A stretch of 64,000 nt of DNA, from contig JAIWNE010000099.1 of NCBI GenBank assembly GCA_025331445.1, positions 1-64,000 of the forward strand, in the 5' to 3' direction. The notes below the pieces were generated by a model. It did not search any database. It saw only the letters and a program-made list of their open reading frames with translations, and was not told the origin of the DNA. Both the position numbers and the translations under genes were made by a program. Below are positions 33,545-45,429 of this stretch, one piece after another (position 1 is the stretch's first letter; each line of letters opens with the position of its first letter). The DNA comes from Blakeslea trispora. Taxonomy: Eukaryota > Mucoromycota > Mucoromycetes > Mucorales > Choanephoraceae.

Positions 33545-34160
33545 GTTAGAATTACAAAAGAAAGTAAAAAGTAGAAAAAAGGGAAAAAACAAGAAGGGGA
33601 GAAAACTATTGTCTTTTCTTTTTTTAAAAAAAAAAAGAGAAAAATACTTAGTACACATAATTTGTTACACAATAAATCATAGCAGCCGATTTTGCTTATG
33701 TGTAATTGTTCATGTTTGCTATGTAAAAAACATAATCATATCATGAAATTCGATTTAGTAATAATTATACAGGGCTTCTTTTATTTAAGAAAGGAAGGCG
33801 ATAAATATCATTGATTTGACTTGAAGAGAATGATACAATCTTTACTGGTCAAGAATACATCAGGTATAGTTCTTGATCTGTGTCACCTTATTTTGTCCCA
33901 AGATATCTTGACTTGTCTGTGGTTTCACAAGGCTCTTTGCATCATGCTGTTTCTATAGGGTCTCTTTCTTCCATAGCAAGCGGGTATGATGGTCCATTTA
34001 TTTATTTCATATTTAAGAAAAGAATAGGTATTGATATGTTAAATGAAACTTGCCATTGCTGTTATTCTAAAATATCCAAGATAGTCTCGATTCTCTCGGG
34101 TAAGTGTTGCGTTTTCTATTTGAACAAATTAGTGAAAGTTTACTAGAGATGTGTCACAAT
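33545..34160. other. Intergenic region, promoter of SMP gene
   Basis: About 0.6 kb between the SMP gene start and the Nsl1 stop, both on the minus strand. The frame at 33880-34146 (plus) has no recognisable content. Nothing else was seen. Confidence 0.5.
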
Positions 34161-34875
34161 TTAGCTTGCCTTGATTATACTTTTTGATAATTTAATTGCA
34201 TCTCTATAGGCTTCAATTGTATCATTTGCCACTTCAATGTTAACGGACACTAATGTCATACAGATGAGTCAAGTGTATTATAAGCTTATTGAAGTTCTTA
34301 CTTGTCTGCTCTCGGCTTATTGTTGTGTATTCCTTTTTGTCTATCTCTTGTGCTGCTGCAGCACATATTTCACGAGCGATATTTGATTGTTTCTCAGGAT
34401 ATGTGTTTCTCATTTCAATGGCTTTGCTGAGTATGTTGTCCAACTCTTGTTGTTTATTTTTCACTTTCTTTTTCAGATTCTCGTCTATAGGCTCGGTTCG
34501 ATTCAAGGTAGCTAAAAAGAAAGAAAGAAGGTGGTTAGTCATGGTATTTAATGGATATTGGTATTCTGTAGCCCGCTTTACTTGAATCAATATCGCCCTC
34601 AAAATCAACAATGGAAAGGCACTCTGCAAAAGAAGAAACAATTTTATCCATTGACTATATGAGTTGAGTCTTGTATACAAGAGAAAAGAAAATTAGAAAA
34701 GCTGTACCTCTTTAAGTCTAGGTTCTAGTAGTGCACGCTTTCGCCTCAAGTTAGGCGTGACTGAAGGCACTTCTTTATCAACTACTTTTTCACAATAGAT
34801 ATCAAGCAGATCTCTAATAGCAAGAAGATCTCTAGATTCTGAAGCCAGTCTGTCTTTTCTCGTCTGTGAATTCAT
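34161..34875 (-). CDS. NSL1: Kinetochore MIS12-complex subunit Nsl1/Mis14
   Basis: Four exons on the minus strand keep phase: 34708-34875, 34582-34621 (40 nt), 34302-34511, 34161-34249; 168 aa. The last exon is separated by a 52-nt GTAAGA...CATTAG intron and supplies SVNIEVANDTIEAYRDAI. The diagnostic part is NRTEPIDENLKKKVKNKQQEL followed by a helix with EMRNTYPEKQ, matching the Mis14 family pattern (EPFD..L...V..LYQ.V..L...VA.LR...P). Nsl1 links the inner kinetochore to Ndc80 and Knl1. The N-terminus is short for the family, so an upstream exon or start may be missing. Divergent to TRM61 with about 200 bp between. Confidence 0.7.
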
Positions 34876-35075
34876 ATTTAAAGAGAAACAAAAAAAAAGA
34901 AAGGGCATGAATCGGCCATTCGAAATTCGAGTCACGGGTAAATTAAAGCAGATAGAAGAGGGATGTTAAAGTGGCTTGTTTGATTTTTCTAAAGGAAATC
35001 TAGTTTCCGTATTTTTTCTTTCTTTTTTTTTTACTTTTTTCTTTTGCTTTATAGACTCGAAGAAAAAGAAAAAAA

Positions 35076-36254
35076 ATGAGCTTCAGTGGTTGGAAAAAGT
35101 ATATAGAAGAAGGGGATATTGTCATTGTCTATATGGTAAGCAGTAGAAAAGAATTTTATAAAAAAAAAAGAGAAAAAAATCCATTGATTTGATCCTTATG
35201 ATAAAGACAAGAGACAGCATGTCACCTATTACAGTAAAGAAAGGCGATGCATTTAACAATCGCTTTGGCTCTTATAAGCACGATGAAATGATTGGAAAGG
35301 AATTTGGATCCAAGGTATAAGCAACAACTCACAGCTCAATCAATACAAGTTTTAAACAGCCTTGACATTTTAGATGGTTTCTGCTAATGAAAAGGGATTT
35401 GTGTACCTACTTCATCCTACACCTGAGCTATGGACACTTATTCTTCCTCATCGTACACAGATTCTATACGTTGCCGATATTTCATTTATTACAGCCATGC
35501 TCGAAATGAAACCAGGCACTAATGTGATAGAATCTGGTACAGGTTCAGGCTCATTTTCACACTCCATTGCACGCACCATTGCACCTACAGGTAGATTATA
35601 TTCATTTGAATATCATCAGGAGAGAGTATCTATGGCTCAAAAGGAATTCGACGAACATGGCTATGGTGACATTATTAAGATGCATCACAGAGATGTGTGT
35701 AAAGATGGATTTCAGTTAAAGGATACAGTGGATGCTGTATTTTTGGATTTGCCTGCTCCTTGGGATGCCATCGCCTCAGCAAAGGAAGCATTCAAGCAAG
35801 ATCGTGTAGGCAAGATTTGTTGTTTTAGTCCATGTATCGAACAAGTTGCTAGATCAGTGACAGCATTAGATCAACATGGATTTATTGGTATGGTTTCCTT
35901 GCAATTAAGCGTTAGATGTTATGTTGACAAATTGGCTTTATAGAGATTACCATGTATGAATGTTTAATACGTGAACATACTGTTGTTCCTTACTCAAAGG
36001 TCAGTTTTGCTGATGCTGTTCAAGATGCCAAAGCAAAGCGATTAGATAGCAATCACATACCTGTCAAAAGAAGATTAGGAAAAGACGAACCAGTGCCAAC
36101 TCCAGAAGAAATTCAGGATTCAATCAATCTAATGCTGGTCTCAAGAACTCCAGGAGAAACAAGAGGTCACACTAGTTATTTGACATTTGCTACCTTCTTA
36201 CCTCCTTCTGCCAGTAATACTATTTCAGCCGAACCTCTCACGGACTCTAGCTGA
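35076..36254 (+). CDS. TRM61: tRNA (adenine-58-N1)-methyltransferase catalytic subunit
   Basis: Four exons keep phase: 35076-35135, 35207-35314, 35374-35887, 35944-36254; 330 aa. The N-terminal beta domain (KKYIEEGDIVIVYM, FGSYKHDEMIGK) precedes the class I fold: motif I ESGTGSGSFSHSIA (about 109-122), acidic loop SFEYHQER, and catalytic DLPAPW with Asp181. It modifies A58 of tRNAs, including initiator tRNA-Met, as a heterotetramer with Trm6. A Trm6 partner is not in this window. All catalytic motifs appear intact. Confidence 0.95.
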
Positions 36255-36880
36255 ATAAAAAGCGGTTGATAAAACATGATTTGCACCATACACCTTTCTT
36301 TTTCTTTCTTACAGAATGATATCGCAAAACACTGTGCGATTTAAAGAAATAACAGTGTCAAAGAGAAAGAGGGGGGACCTTTGAATGAGTCTGATTTTCT
36401 CTATTTGACACCACAAGTTGAGTTTGTATTGCTCAGTAAGGACTCAAACGAACACAAACAAGGCTATCTTCTGTACACACTAAATGCAAAGACTTCTTGA
36501 ACGAATCTCTCACCTTAAAAAGGATGCAATAGTACCTTACTTATCTAGGATACCAATAGAGGGAGGATTGAATGTACACCCAGTTCAGTCAATTAACAAC
36601 TGACAATAACAGACACAGGCATTCTTTTTAACTTTACTCTTATAAGTCATAAGCAGTAGAATGGGGAATGATGAAATTAGTTGCTCGATGCTTAAATAAT
36701 GCAGTTCTTTATTGTATGCACTGCCTTTTTTTTATGTTTCCGAATAAAAATATATGTGAAACAAATCAGATTGGAGGTAGAAACGATTGCTTTTTATTAC
36801 TTTTTTTTTTCCTTTTTTTCCCCTTATTTCTATTAAGGAAATAGTTTCAAGCACTTTCTCCTATAAAAAAAATCACACTC
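36255..36880. other. Intergenic region, TRM61 to V-ATPase gene
   Basis: About 0.6 kb. It is T-rich near 36800-36830, just before the V-ATPase start. No gene was seen. Confidence 0.55.
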
Positions 36881-38195
36881 ATGGCTAGCGCGCTCACTTA
36901 TAACGAGAAAGAAGGTTTTGTCGATGGCATTTTGAGAGGCTATTATTCTGGCATCTTGAACTCTACACAATACCTCAACTTTACTCAATGTGAAACACTT
37001 GAAGGTAAAAAAAAAAAAGAACAAATGACAAACTTTGTTCTCCTTGCCACCCACTCACTGCTTTAACAGATCTCCGCCTTCAACTCGGTGCTACTGATTA
37101 TGGTACTCTTTTGCAGAACGAGCCTTCCCCTATTGCTACCTCCACTATTGCAGAGAAATTGACTCAAAATTTGGTTGAAGAGTTTGAGTATCTTCGTAGC
37201 AATGCAGTTCAACCCTTAGCTAAATTCTTGGATTATGTCACGTAAAGTCTTTTTCTAAATCCATTGTATTCATGAGTATGCGCTTACTAAACTTTTGTTT
37301 TCTTTATGCTACTGTCAGTTACCAATACATGATCGATAACGTCATTTTGATCATCACTGGTACTCTTCACGAGCGCGATACACACGAACTTCTTGAGCGT
37401 TGCCACCCTCTTGGTGTCTTTGAAACAATGCCCGCTTTGTGCGTTGCTACTACCGTGTCTGAGTTGTACAATACAGTTTTAGTTGAAACACCTTTAGGTG
37501 AGATCTATCATACACGCTTCATTTGCTTTGTCAATAATAACTGACATGGAACACGATAGCTCCTTACTTCTCAAACTGTCTCAGTGCTCATGACTTGGAT
37601 GAACTTAACATTGAAATCATCCGTAATACACTCTACAAGGCTTATTTGGAAGACTTTTACCAATTCTGTCAATCCATTGGTGGTCCCACAGCTGAAGTAA
37701 TGGGCGAAATCCTCCAAGTAAGTTTAGACAAAAAGGAAAAGCATATTGACTATAATGGGTGACACATACTTATTACCTCAACCATAGTTTGAAGCAGATC
37801 GTCGTACTATCAACATCACCATCAACTCTTTTGGTACTGAACTACCTAAAGAAGATCGTAAAAAGCTTTACCCTACTATTGGACGTCTTTACCCTGAAGG
37901 CAATGCCCGTTTGGCAGTTGCAGATGAAGTGGATCAAGTAAAGGCTGTTTGCGAAGTAATCCATGAATATCGATCCTTCTTTGATACCAACACCAACAAC
38001 AAGACATTGGAAGATAAATTCTTTGAGACGGAAGTTGCTTTAAACAAGCAAGCTTTCATGCAACAATTTCACTATGGTGTCTTCTTTGCCTATGTCAAAT
38101 TGAAGGAGCAGGAAATTAGAAATATTGTTTGGATTGCCGAATGTATTTCTCAGAATCAAAAAGACAGAATTAATAGCTATATTCCCATTTTGTAA
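36881..38195 (+). CDS. VMA6: V-type ATPase subunit d
   Basis: Five exons keep phase: 36881-37004, 37070-37241, 37319-37497, 37560-37717, 37788-38195; 346 aa, matching the family length. Recognisable segments are [48 protein letters not shown], and the C-terminal YEGVFYAYVKLREQE-like [28 protein letters not shown]. Subunit d caps the c-ring and couples the central stalk to the Vo proton channel on vacuole and endosome membranes. The gene is convergent with adenylate cyclase, stops about 83 bp apart. Confidence 0.96.
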
Positions 38196-38278
38196 CCATA
38201 ACAACAAACGAATAAAAAAACAAGGATTTAATCACAAAATTTACATATTAATTTATTTTATCTATTGGGGAAAAACAA

Positions 38279-41200
38279 TCAGGACAAAGAAGAAACTTCT
38301 GCGTACATTTGAAGAGCTTTGATAATGTGCATAGGATCCATATCAATGGCTTCTCCCAACTTCTCTAATACGTTGGCAAAATGACCCATTTTCTGGAGGT
38401 ATAATGAGGATACAGCATTCTAGAATTCGAATGTTAGTGTTATCTGTTCATACTTTGTCTTCGTATTGATTAGCTTACCTCTACTCTTGACACACAGTTT
38501 TCCATCATGATCAACAACTCTTCGTCGCTTGCATTTTCTCTTAGGTGTCTGTCTAACATCAGACTTAGCCCAGAAGGAGTGCTATTGACAAGTGAAACAC
38601 CATTGCTACCTAAAGCAAGTTCGTGTCTTTGAACAAGGCTATTCTGCTGAGACAAGACATGACCAGATGTCAAGCGTTCTAATCGAATAGCAAGGCTACT
38701 CATGGCACATACAAGATTAGCATCAATAGTTCGGGTTTTCTTCGGCACAAATGTAGACACCACATCTGCGTATTCATCAGACGCAATATCTGTCATAGAG
38801 GGCAATACATCCATAACAGAAGCACTCTCTGTAATCAAAGGATCCTCTAGAGCTACCGCTGATTCAGATGAGGGATCAACTTGAGGTGTTGCCATCATTT
38901 CGCTCTTATCAATCTCGATACGACCCAACAGTTGCTTTGAGAAGACTAGACTTAGTGTTTCTGGTGTTTCAAGACCCTTAAGACGTCTTTCTCCCAACTC
39001 TACAACATGGAAACCAAGTTGCTTCAACTGAACAAGATCCCTACTAACTGGGAAGGTGCCGGAAAAGGTATCCTCATCATTAGAAGAAACCGTCTGCAGA
39101 TCAGCATCTTCATCAAACATACTAGGGAAGTTACGTAAAGCAGCAATGACATCAGAGGAAACGCAGATTTGACCACCATCAGCAGCATTACAGATACGAC
39201 TAGCCTTGTTGACGACAGGACCAAAGTAATCCATACGCTGAGTAATGGGATTACGCTCAGAGACAGGTGTACCCCAATGGATACCCATACGGACAGACAG
39301 ACCTTTGTAGATCATGACACCATCCTTTTCAATTTCGCGACCTTCCTCAGTGTCCAGAATACCTGCTGGCCAGTCGGCTTCCAATAGTTGAAGTTGAACA
39401 GTAAAACACCAGAGCAAAGCAGCAGTAATGTTCTTGAAACATACCATGAAAGCATCACCTTCTGTCTTGACTTCATAACCACCTACACTACGAAGAGTAC
39501 GACGCATAATAGCATCATGAATCTTGATAGCTGCTCGCATGTTTTCAGGCTGTGTTTCCCAAAATTGGGTTGAGCTCTTGATATCAGTAAATACAAGTGC
39601 CAGTTGGCTAACAGGAGGAGCCACTTCTCTTTCCAGTCGAGCCAAAGTCTATTCATGCATGATAAGAATGAGAACGGTCATATACAAACAGGTCAAAAAT
39701 ATACTTACAGAATCACCAGGCACCTCTTCTTTTCCTCTACGCTTACTCTTGATCAAGAGGCCATCATCAGCACCTATGTCAGGGCAAGCACCACCTCGAC
39801 CAGGACCCATATTGTTAGCGCGGTTATTTCTGAAACGTTTTTCGCGCTTGTCAAACAAGTCTCCAACACCAATCACCATGACCATAAGATTATCAGTAGC
39901 ACCATAGGTAATAGCAAAATCACGCAACTTTTGAGCAGCAGCCATCAAATCATCTTTCTCAGTACGAGCAATATCTACGGCTGTTTGGTATGTCATACGA
40001 TCCCAGAGACCGCGAGAAGCCAAGATGACAAATTCATCGTTTTCAGCCAAGTCAATGGTTGAGACAAATGGATTACAATTGACAACAGGAATCAAATGAA
40101 AGTGACCAAAGCTTCTTGAAACGTTTAATTCATTGTTAAGTAAACCAGAATTGGATACAAAGCCACCGGCTGCACGAATACGAGAGACTTCGCTAGGGTT
40201 CAAGGGAATATGTTTTTGAGTGATTTCAAATGCTTGACCGTTATTGCGAGAAATGACTGCCAAAGCATCACCAACATTGGCTACATAGAGCTTGGTGCCT
40301 GAGATATAACAGACACAGGCAGAAGCACCTGAATCTTTATCGACTATATGAGGAGAGCTACCTAAATTCTGTTCGAGGCCCAAGAAAACACGACGCATTG
40401 CAGAGACGATAGTATCATCACTTTTGGTTGAAGCGAGCTCTTTGGTGAATTGACTAACGAGCGTATCATTCAGCTGCTTTGTCAAGGGACAGCCTGATTT
40501 AGGGTGCTTGGAGCCATCAAAAAGAGCAAAGATACATTCGTCGTCTTTGCCACGGAAACGAGGCATGACTAAATCCCATGTAGAAAGATGATCACTAGGA
40601 CCAAGCCAGTCGGCAACACCATAAGACATACTATTGACTTCGGAAGGAGAGGTACGTACACGTCGATCATGGAACTCTTCAGGAATAGATACACCGAGGA
40701 TAGTGATATCCATCAAGCCAAGCATACGCAAACGTGTCAAAGCACTAAAGTCAGACAAGTCTTTGTCTTTAGGATTGTTTGGGTCAGGATGAGTTTTTTG
40801 AATCTCCAATCGCTTGTTGCCGGACAGATTAAGATACTTGAGACCCAAGTTCCAATTCCAATTCCAATCATAAGGCCAGTTAGCAATGTTGTATTTCAGT
40901 ACATTGTTACCGACATCCAACACTAAGAGTTTACGAAGTTTACCGATTTCAGCAGGGAGCGTCTGTAGCTTGTTACCATTCACAGCCAGAACGCGAAGGT
41001 ATTGAAGACGCTCGATGTCGTCTGCTGGCAATGATGTCAATTGGTTACCAGACAAGTAGAGCTCATAGAGATGCTGGTGACATAGGCTCTCAGGAGGTAC
41101 TTCATAGAGATCGTTGAATGACAAATTAAGTGTACGAAGTTCAGAGAAATGTAAGAGAGGAGACCAAACATCATCTGTCAAACGGTTGTCACCAAGGAAA

Positions 41201-44200
41201 AGTTGACGAAGAGAAAGAGAAAGAGGTGGAGGATGGTTTTGAGGGCTAGTGAAGAAGCTAGGAGGGTTAAAATTAGGTGGTGGAGGAGGAGTGGTAGATT
41301 TTTGTGGAGGAGGAGGTGGTGGTGGAATTAACGATGCTTGTTGAGACGACTGGGATTGAGCTGATTGAGAATTTGTATGATGAGGATGCAAAGATTGTTC
41401 TGAGTTGTAGTTGAAAGATGCAGCAGAAGAAAGGCTGTTGAATGTGGCATTGGAAGTAGTAGATGAATTGATAGAATAATCTAGACGCTTGATGACACCT
41501 TGACCAGCATTTAAGGTAGGAGGCATGATGGGCATCATATCATCGTCTCCATTACATACCAATGTCATTTCAGATACATTGTCGCCAGTGACCAAAGGAG
41601 CGGAAGAAGGGGGAGGAAAGGACTCTAGTAGGTTGGAAGAACAATTGAGGGTCTGTAGTGAGGCACAAAGCCAAATTTCTTTAGGAAGCATTTTCAGATT
41701 GTTTTTCTGAGCATCCAAAATCTTCAGTTCAGTCAATCGACCAATTTCAGACGGTAGACTATCAAGATTGTTGTTTTGAATAGAGAGCTTAACGAGACGC
41801 TGTAGTTGGCCAATACTAGAAGGAAGTGTAGATAGTGTATTACTGTCTAGAACAAGTCGTTCCAAGGACTTTGTGTTACTGAACAAAGTCTCCGGTAGAC
41901 TGGATAGCTTACAGTTGGATAAATTAAGTTCGGTTAGACAGGAACTCTCTGGGCCAGGAAGGCAACTGAGGTTAAATTGAGTCAGATGGTTCTTGTACAT
42001 TTTGAGTTGTCGTAAGCTCTTGACTTCGAAATTGACAATGCTTGTTGAGTTGTAGTCGACTAGCAGGATTTCAAGGCTTGGTAGGTGAGACACAACATCC
42101 AAATCCGAAATCAAGTTCTGGCGAAGATCGAGTTCACGAAGTTTAGTCAAGTTCATCAGACTAGAAGGTAACCCGCCTGTGATGCGATTGGCAATAGCAA
42201 ACAGGCCAATCAAATTGGTCAACTGTCCAATTTCTTCAGGGAACATTTGAATTTTGTTAAAACTAATATCTAAATATGCTAAGCTGGTAATCTGGCAAAT
42301 GACCATAGGGAATTTGGTGAATGAATTGTTGGATATAAACAGGGTAGTCAAATGCTGGAAGCAACTGCCGAATGCTTCCGGTAAGGTTTCTAATTTGTTG
42401 TTGATAGCTCGCAATGTTCTCAACTGTGACAGCTTATCCAAGCGAGCATGGTCTAAATCGTGAAGTTGGTTGCCTGAAATATGCAAATGCTCAAGTGAGG
42501 CAATATGTTGTGTAGCTGAAGGAAGCACAGTGTAATCGTTATTAGATAAATAAAGTTTGCTTAAACTTGTACACCTTTGCACGAAGTCGACAGGTAATTC
42601 AAACAAGATATTGTTTGATAGGTCGAGGGATTTGATCTTGGATGCAGGTTTGTATAAATAGATGGGAATGGTACTGAACGAATGTGCTGGCAAAACAACA
42701 TGGTGGCCAAGATCTCTGTCTTCTATCAATGGAGCAGCCATTTTGGGTACCATTTGGAAGTAAACAAGATAACTGTTATCATCAATATTGTCCTGATCCA
42801 TGTACCCCATTTGTTCCTGAAGCATCTTTTGAATCTGAAGTGGCCTTTCATGCAGCTTCAGTTCACGCTCTATTTACCCACAAACAGTATGAGTTTGATA
42901 CAAAAAAGAGAAGATATACAACACACACTTACCGATATTTTGACGCTTCATCACAAGAGTGTATCTTTTGATGTCATTTAAAAAGTATTTCGACTCCAAC
43001 TTCTTGAGGATTTCTTGTGTAGTGGAATTCAATGGTACATGCAAGGTGTTGTATGTTCTGTCAGGGCGATGAATTTTGATATTGGCCTATAGGTTTAGAT
43101 GTGAGTCAAACACCCTAATGAGCAGATGAATACGGTTGCTTACATTCTTTGTTGGTACATCCATTCTGTAATCCTCAAATTCTACCTGGTCATCCTCCAT
43201 CAAACTAGCTGCACCCGATATAATAGATGCAGGCTGCACTCCCCAACTGTCAGGAGGTGCCCATGATTCGTTATCACGACTCTATCAAGACAAATAAGTA
43301 ACTGCTGGGGTTTTTGTAGGGTCTGTGCTCAACTTACACCATCATCTGGAATGATCAGAGTAGGAGGAATTGCATCATATGACATGTTTCTGTAATAGTC
43401 CTTGTTGACAATACCATCCATTCTTTCGAAATTCTGATCCACTATAAGAAAATCAAGCCAAAATGTTATTTTCTCCTCTTTGATTATTTATCGTTATTAC
43501 TTGCATTTCAGTTGAAATAAATTATCCTAAATTTGATTTACTTTTAGTCTTTCTTTTCTCTCTCTGTCTCTCTTTTTCAAAAACCATATGATATTTTACC
43601 TTGCCGTTATCTTTCAATCCTTTTCTATTTAAATTTCCATTGACGTTAATATTTGATGAGGCAGACTTTTTCTTTTCATTGGCGGACTGATTTTGATAGT
43701 ATTGTCTTTGAACATCTGAGGCAGTCATGGCTACAACAAATAAGAAGATTAGCTACAGTTTCCAATGCAGATATAGTGCATTTCCTACCATTACTGTTGA
43801 GGGATGACTGTGAATATGCTGTAGAACCTGTTGTTATCGAAGTCGATGACGATCCTGTTGCCGATGTTGTTGATGATGCTGTGGTCGTGCCATTACCTAT
43901 AATTGTCAAAATAAGTTGAGCACCTCCGGTATTCTCTTTCTTTCTTTTTTTAGGATGCGAACGCAATACTTACTTTTTTTCTTGCCAAATCGAAACAAAT
44001 GTCGCTTTTTGGGTTGATCTAAAAGATGTAAATTAAATTTTAAGAATCCGATTAGGTGTATTTATATTTCTTATTTTTCGATTGAACTCCGTTCAGGACC
44101 AACACTAACAATATCTTGCCTGAATCCAACACACACACACATTTTCTCTCGCTCTCTTATTTGTTGGTCTTCTTAATCTTTAACCTCTCCTTTTTTTTTT

Positions 44201-45230
44201 CTTTGTCCTTGTTTTCCTAATTTCACCCGTAATCCTGTTTTTCTTGGTTGATTTCCTACCTTCTACTCGATATTGTACATGTTCAATTGAATTACTCCTT
44301 CCAATTGTTTGTGGATTAGCTATCTCAGTCGGTGTAGGTAAAGTGGATCCGATCTGTCTTCCACCTCTTGGGAAAGGAACAGCCGCAGTGTTGATTCTAG
44401 GCACGTTTATTCCTTTCTGACTACCAGCGGTTGCTCGGACATTGGTACCAGCGCTGTTGGGAGCAGTTGTATTGATGTGATTACTAGACACAGAGTTTGC
44501 GACTCGTGCAGAGGTTGACGGAATCGGAGTCGGGGTAGGTTTTTTCAATGTATTATTAGCCTCTGTACCATCGAATGAGCGTCTTCGTTGCATCATATAA
44601 GGAATAGATAGAGGTGAAGCGTTTAAGATAGGTATATTTCCTGTAGAAGAATTGCGGATATGTCGTGTCTTATTGTAATCGTTTGCAGTCACAGTAGATG
44701 AAGCTGATGATGAGTGTTGCAGATCTCTTTTGGTATGATTAGATGAGTGAGTGTAAGATTCAGAGGTATTACTTTTGCTGTGCTGATTGACAGATGAGTA
44801 GGATGGCACAGGTGAAGCGGCTGTGTGTGTATGGATATAAAATAACCAGAGGAAGGAGAGACAGGGGAAAAGAAAAAAAGAAAAGAAATAAAGTGTATGT
44901 TGTGTAAGTAAAGAAAATAAATGTATAAATATATCAATGTTATTTTTAATTATATGCACGCGTAGAGTGTGATTTTTTTTTTTTTACTATTTAGTTCATC
45001 TCTATAACATTTGCATATAACTCTCTTTCTCTCTCGTTCCCCTATGAATTCACTTTCAACCTACCTCTCGAGGATTCTCCAGAATGATAACCAAAGACAC
45101 GGTTAAGGAAAGAATCGCCTGTTGAACCATTGTGAGTATAGCTTTGTGCTATGGGAGGATGTGTCTCTTTGCGTCTTCCAGCACTTTGATCCCAGCTTGG
45201 TGAATGCATGTGTTTTGATGGAATATTCAT
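38279..45230 (-). CDS. CYR1: Fungal adenylate cyclase (RA-LRR-PP2C-cyclase)
   Basis: Eleven exons on the minus strand keep phase: 45065-45230, 44260-44820, 43974-44018, 43789-43896, 43542-43730, 43338-43441, 43144-43281, 42933-43086, 39709-42869, 38479-39648, 38279-38419; about 1978 aa. Order: Ser/Thr-rich N-terminus with a basic QPKKRHLFRFGKKK patch, Ras-association-like segment (about 438-520), leucine-rich repeats (about 570-1190), PP2C-like domain (about 1265-1515), class III catalytic domain from VFTDIKSST (Asp1564 metal ligand) to YFGPVVNKASRICNAADGG, and a short C-terminal helix that may be the CAP-binding site. It makes cAMP for the PKA pathway, controlling germination and dimorphism. 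A polyproline insert splits the LRR array. The exon 5 donor (43542 or 43600) and the 241-nt intron at 44019-44259 are least certain. Confidence 0.93.
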
Positions 45231-45340
45231 GATGGAATGATTGCTTGCTTTCGCTTTTTTGCTCTCTTTTAATGCCTGGCTATTTTATTTTAAATCGAGA
45301 ATTAAGGATTGCCTTGCAATAAGAGGAGATATAAAAAGAA

Positions 45341-45344
<4 letters not shown>

Positions 45345-45424
<80 letters not shown>
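45345..45424. repeat. (AG)40 microsatellite
   Basis: Forty uninterrupted AG units, 115 nt upstream of the adenylate cyclase start. On that gene's coding strand it is a (CT)40 polypyrimidine tract in the promoter or 5' UTR. Confidence 0.95.

Positions 45425-45429
<5 letters not shown>

Noticed and set aside
33880..34146. 88-codon plus-strand frame
   Set aside because: Overlaps the Nsl1 3' region, has no recognisable content and no promoter context.
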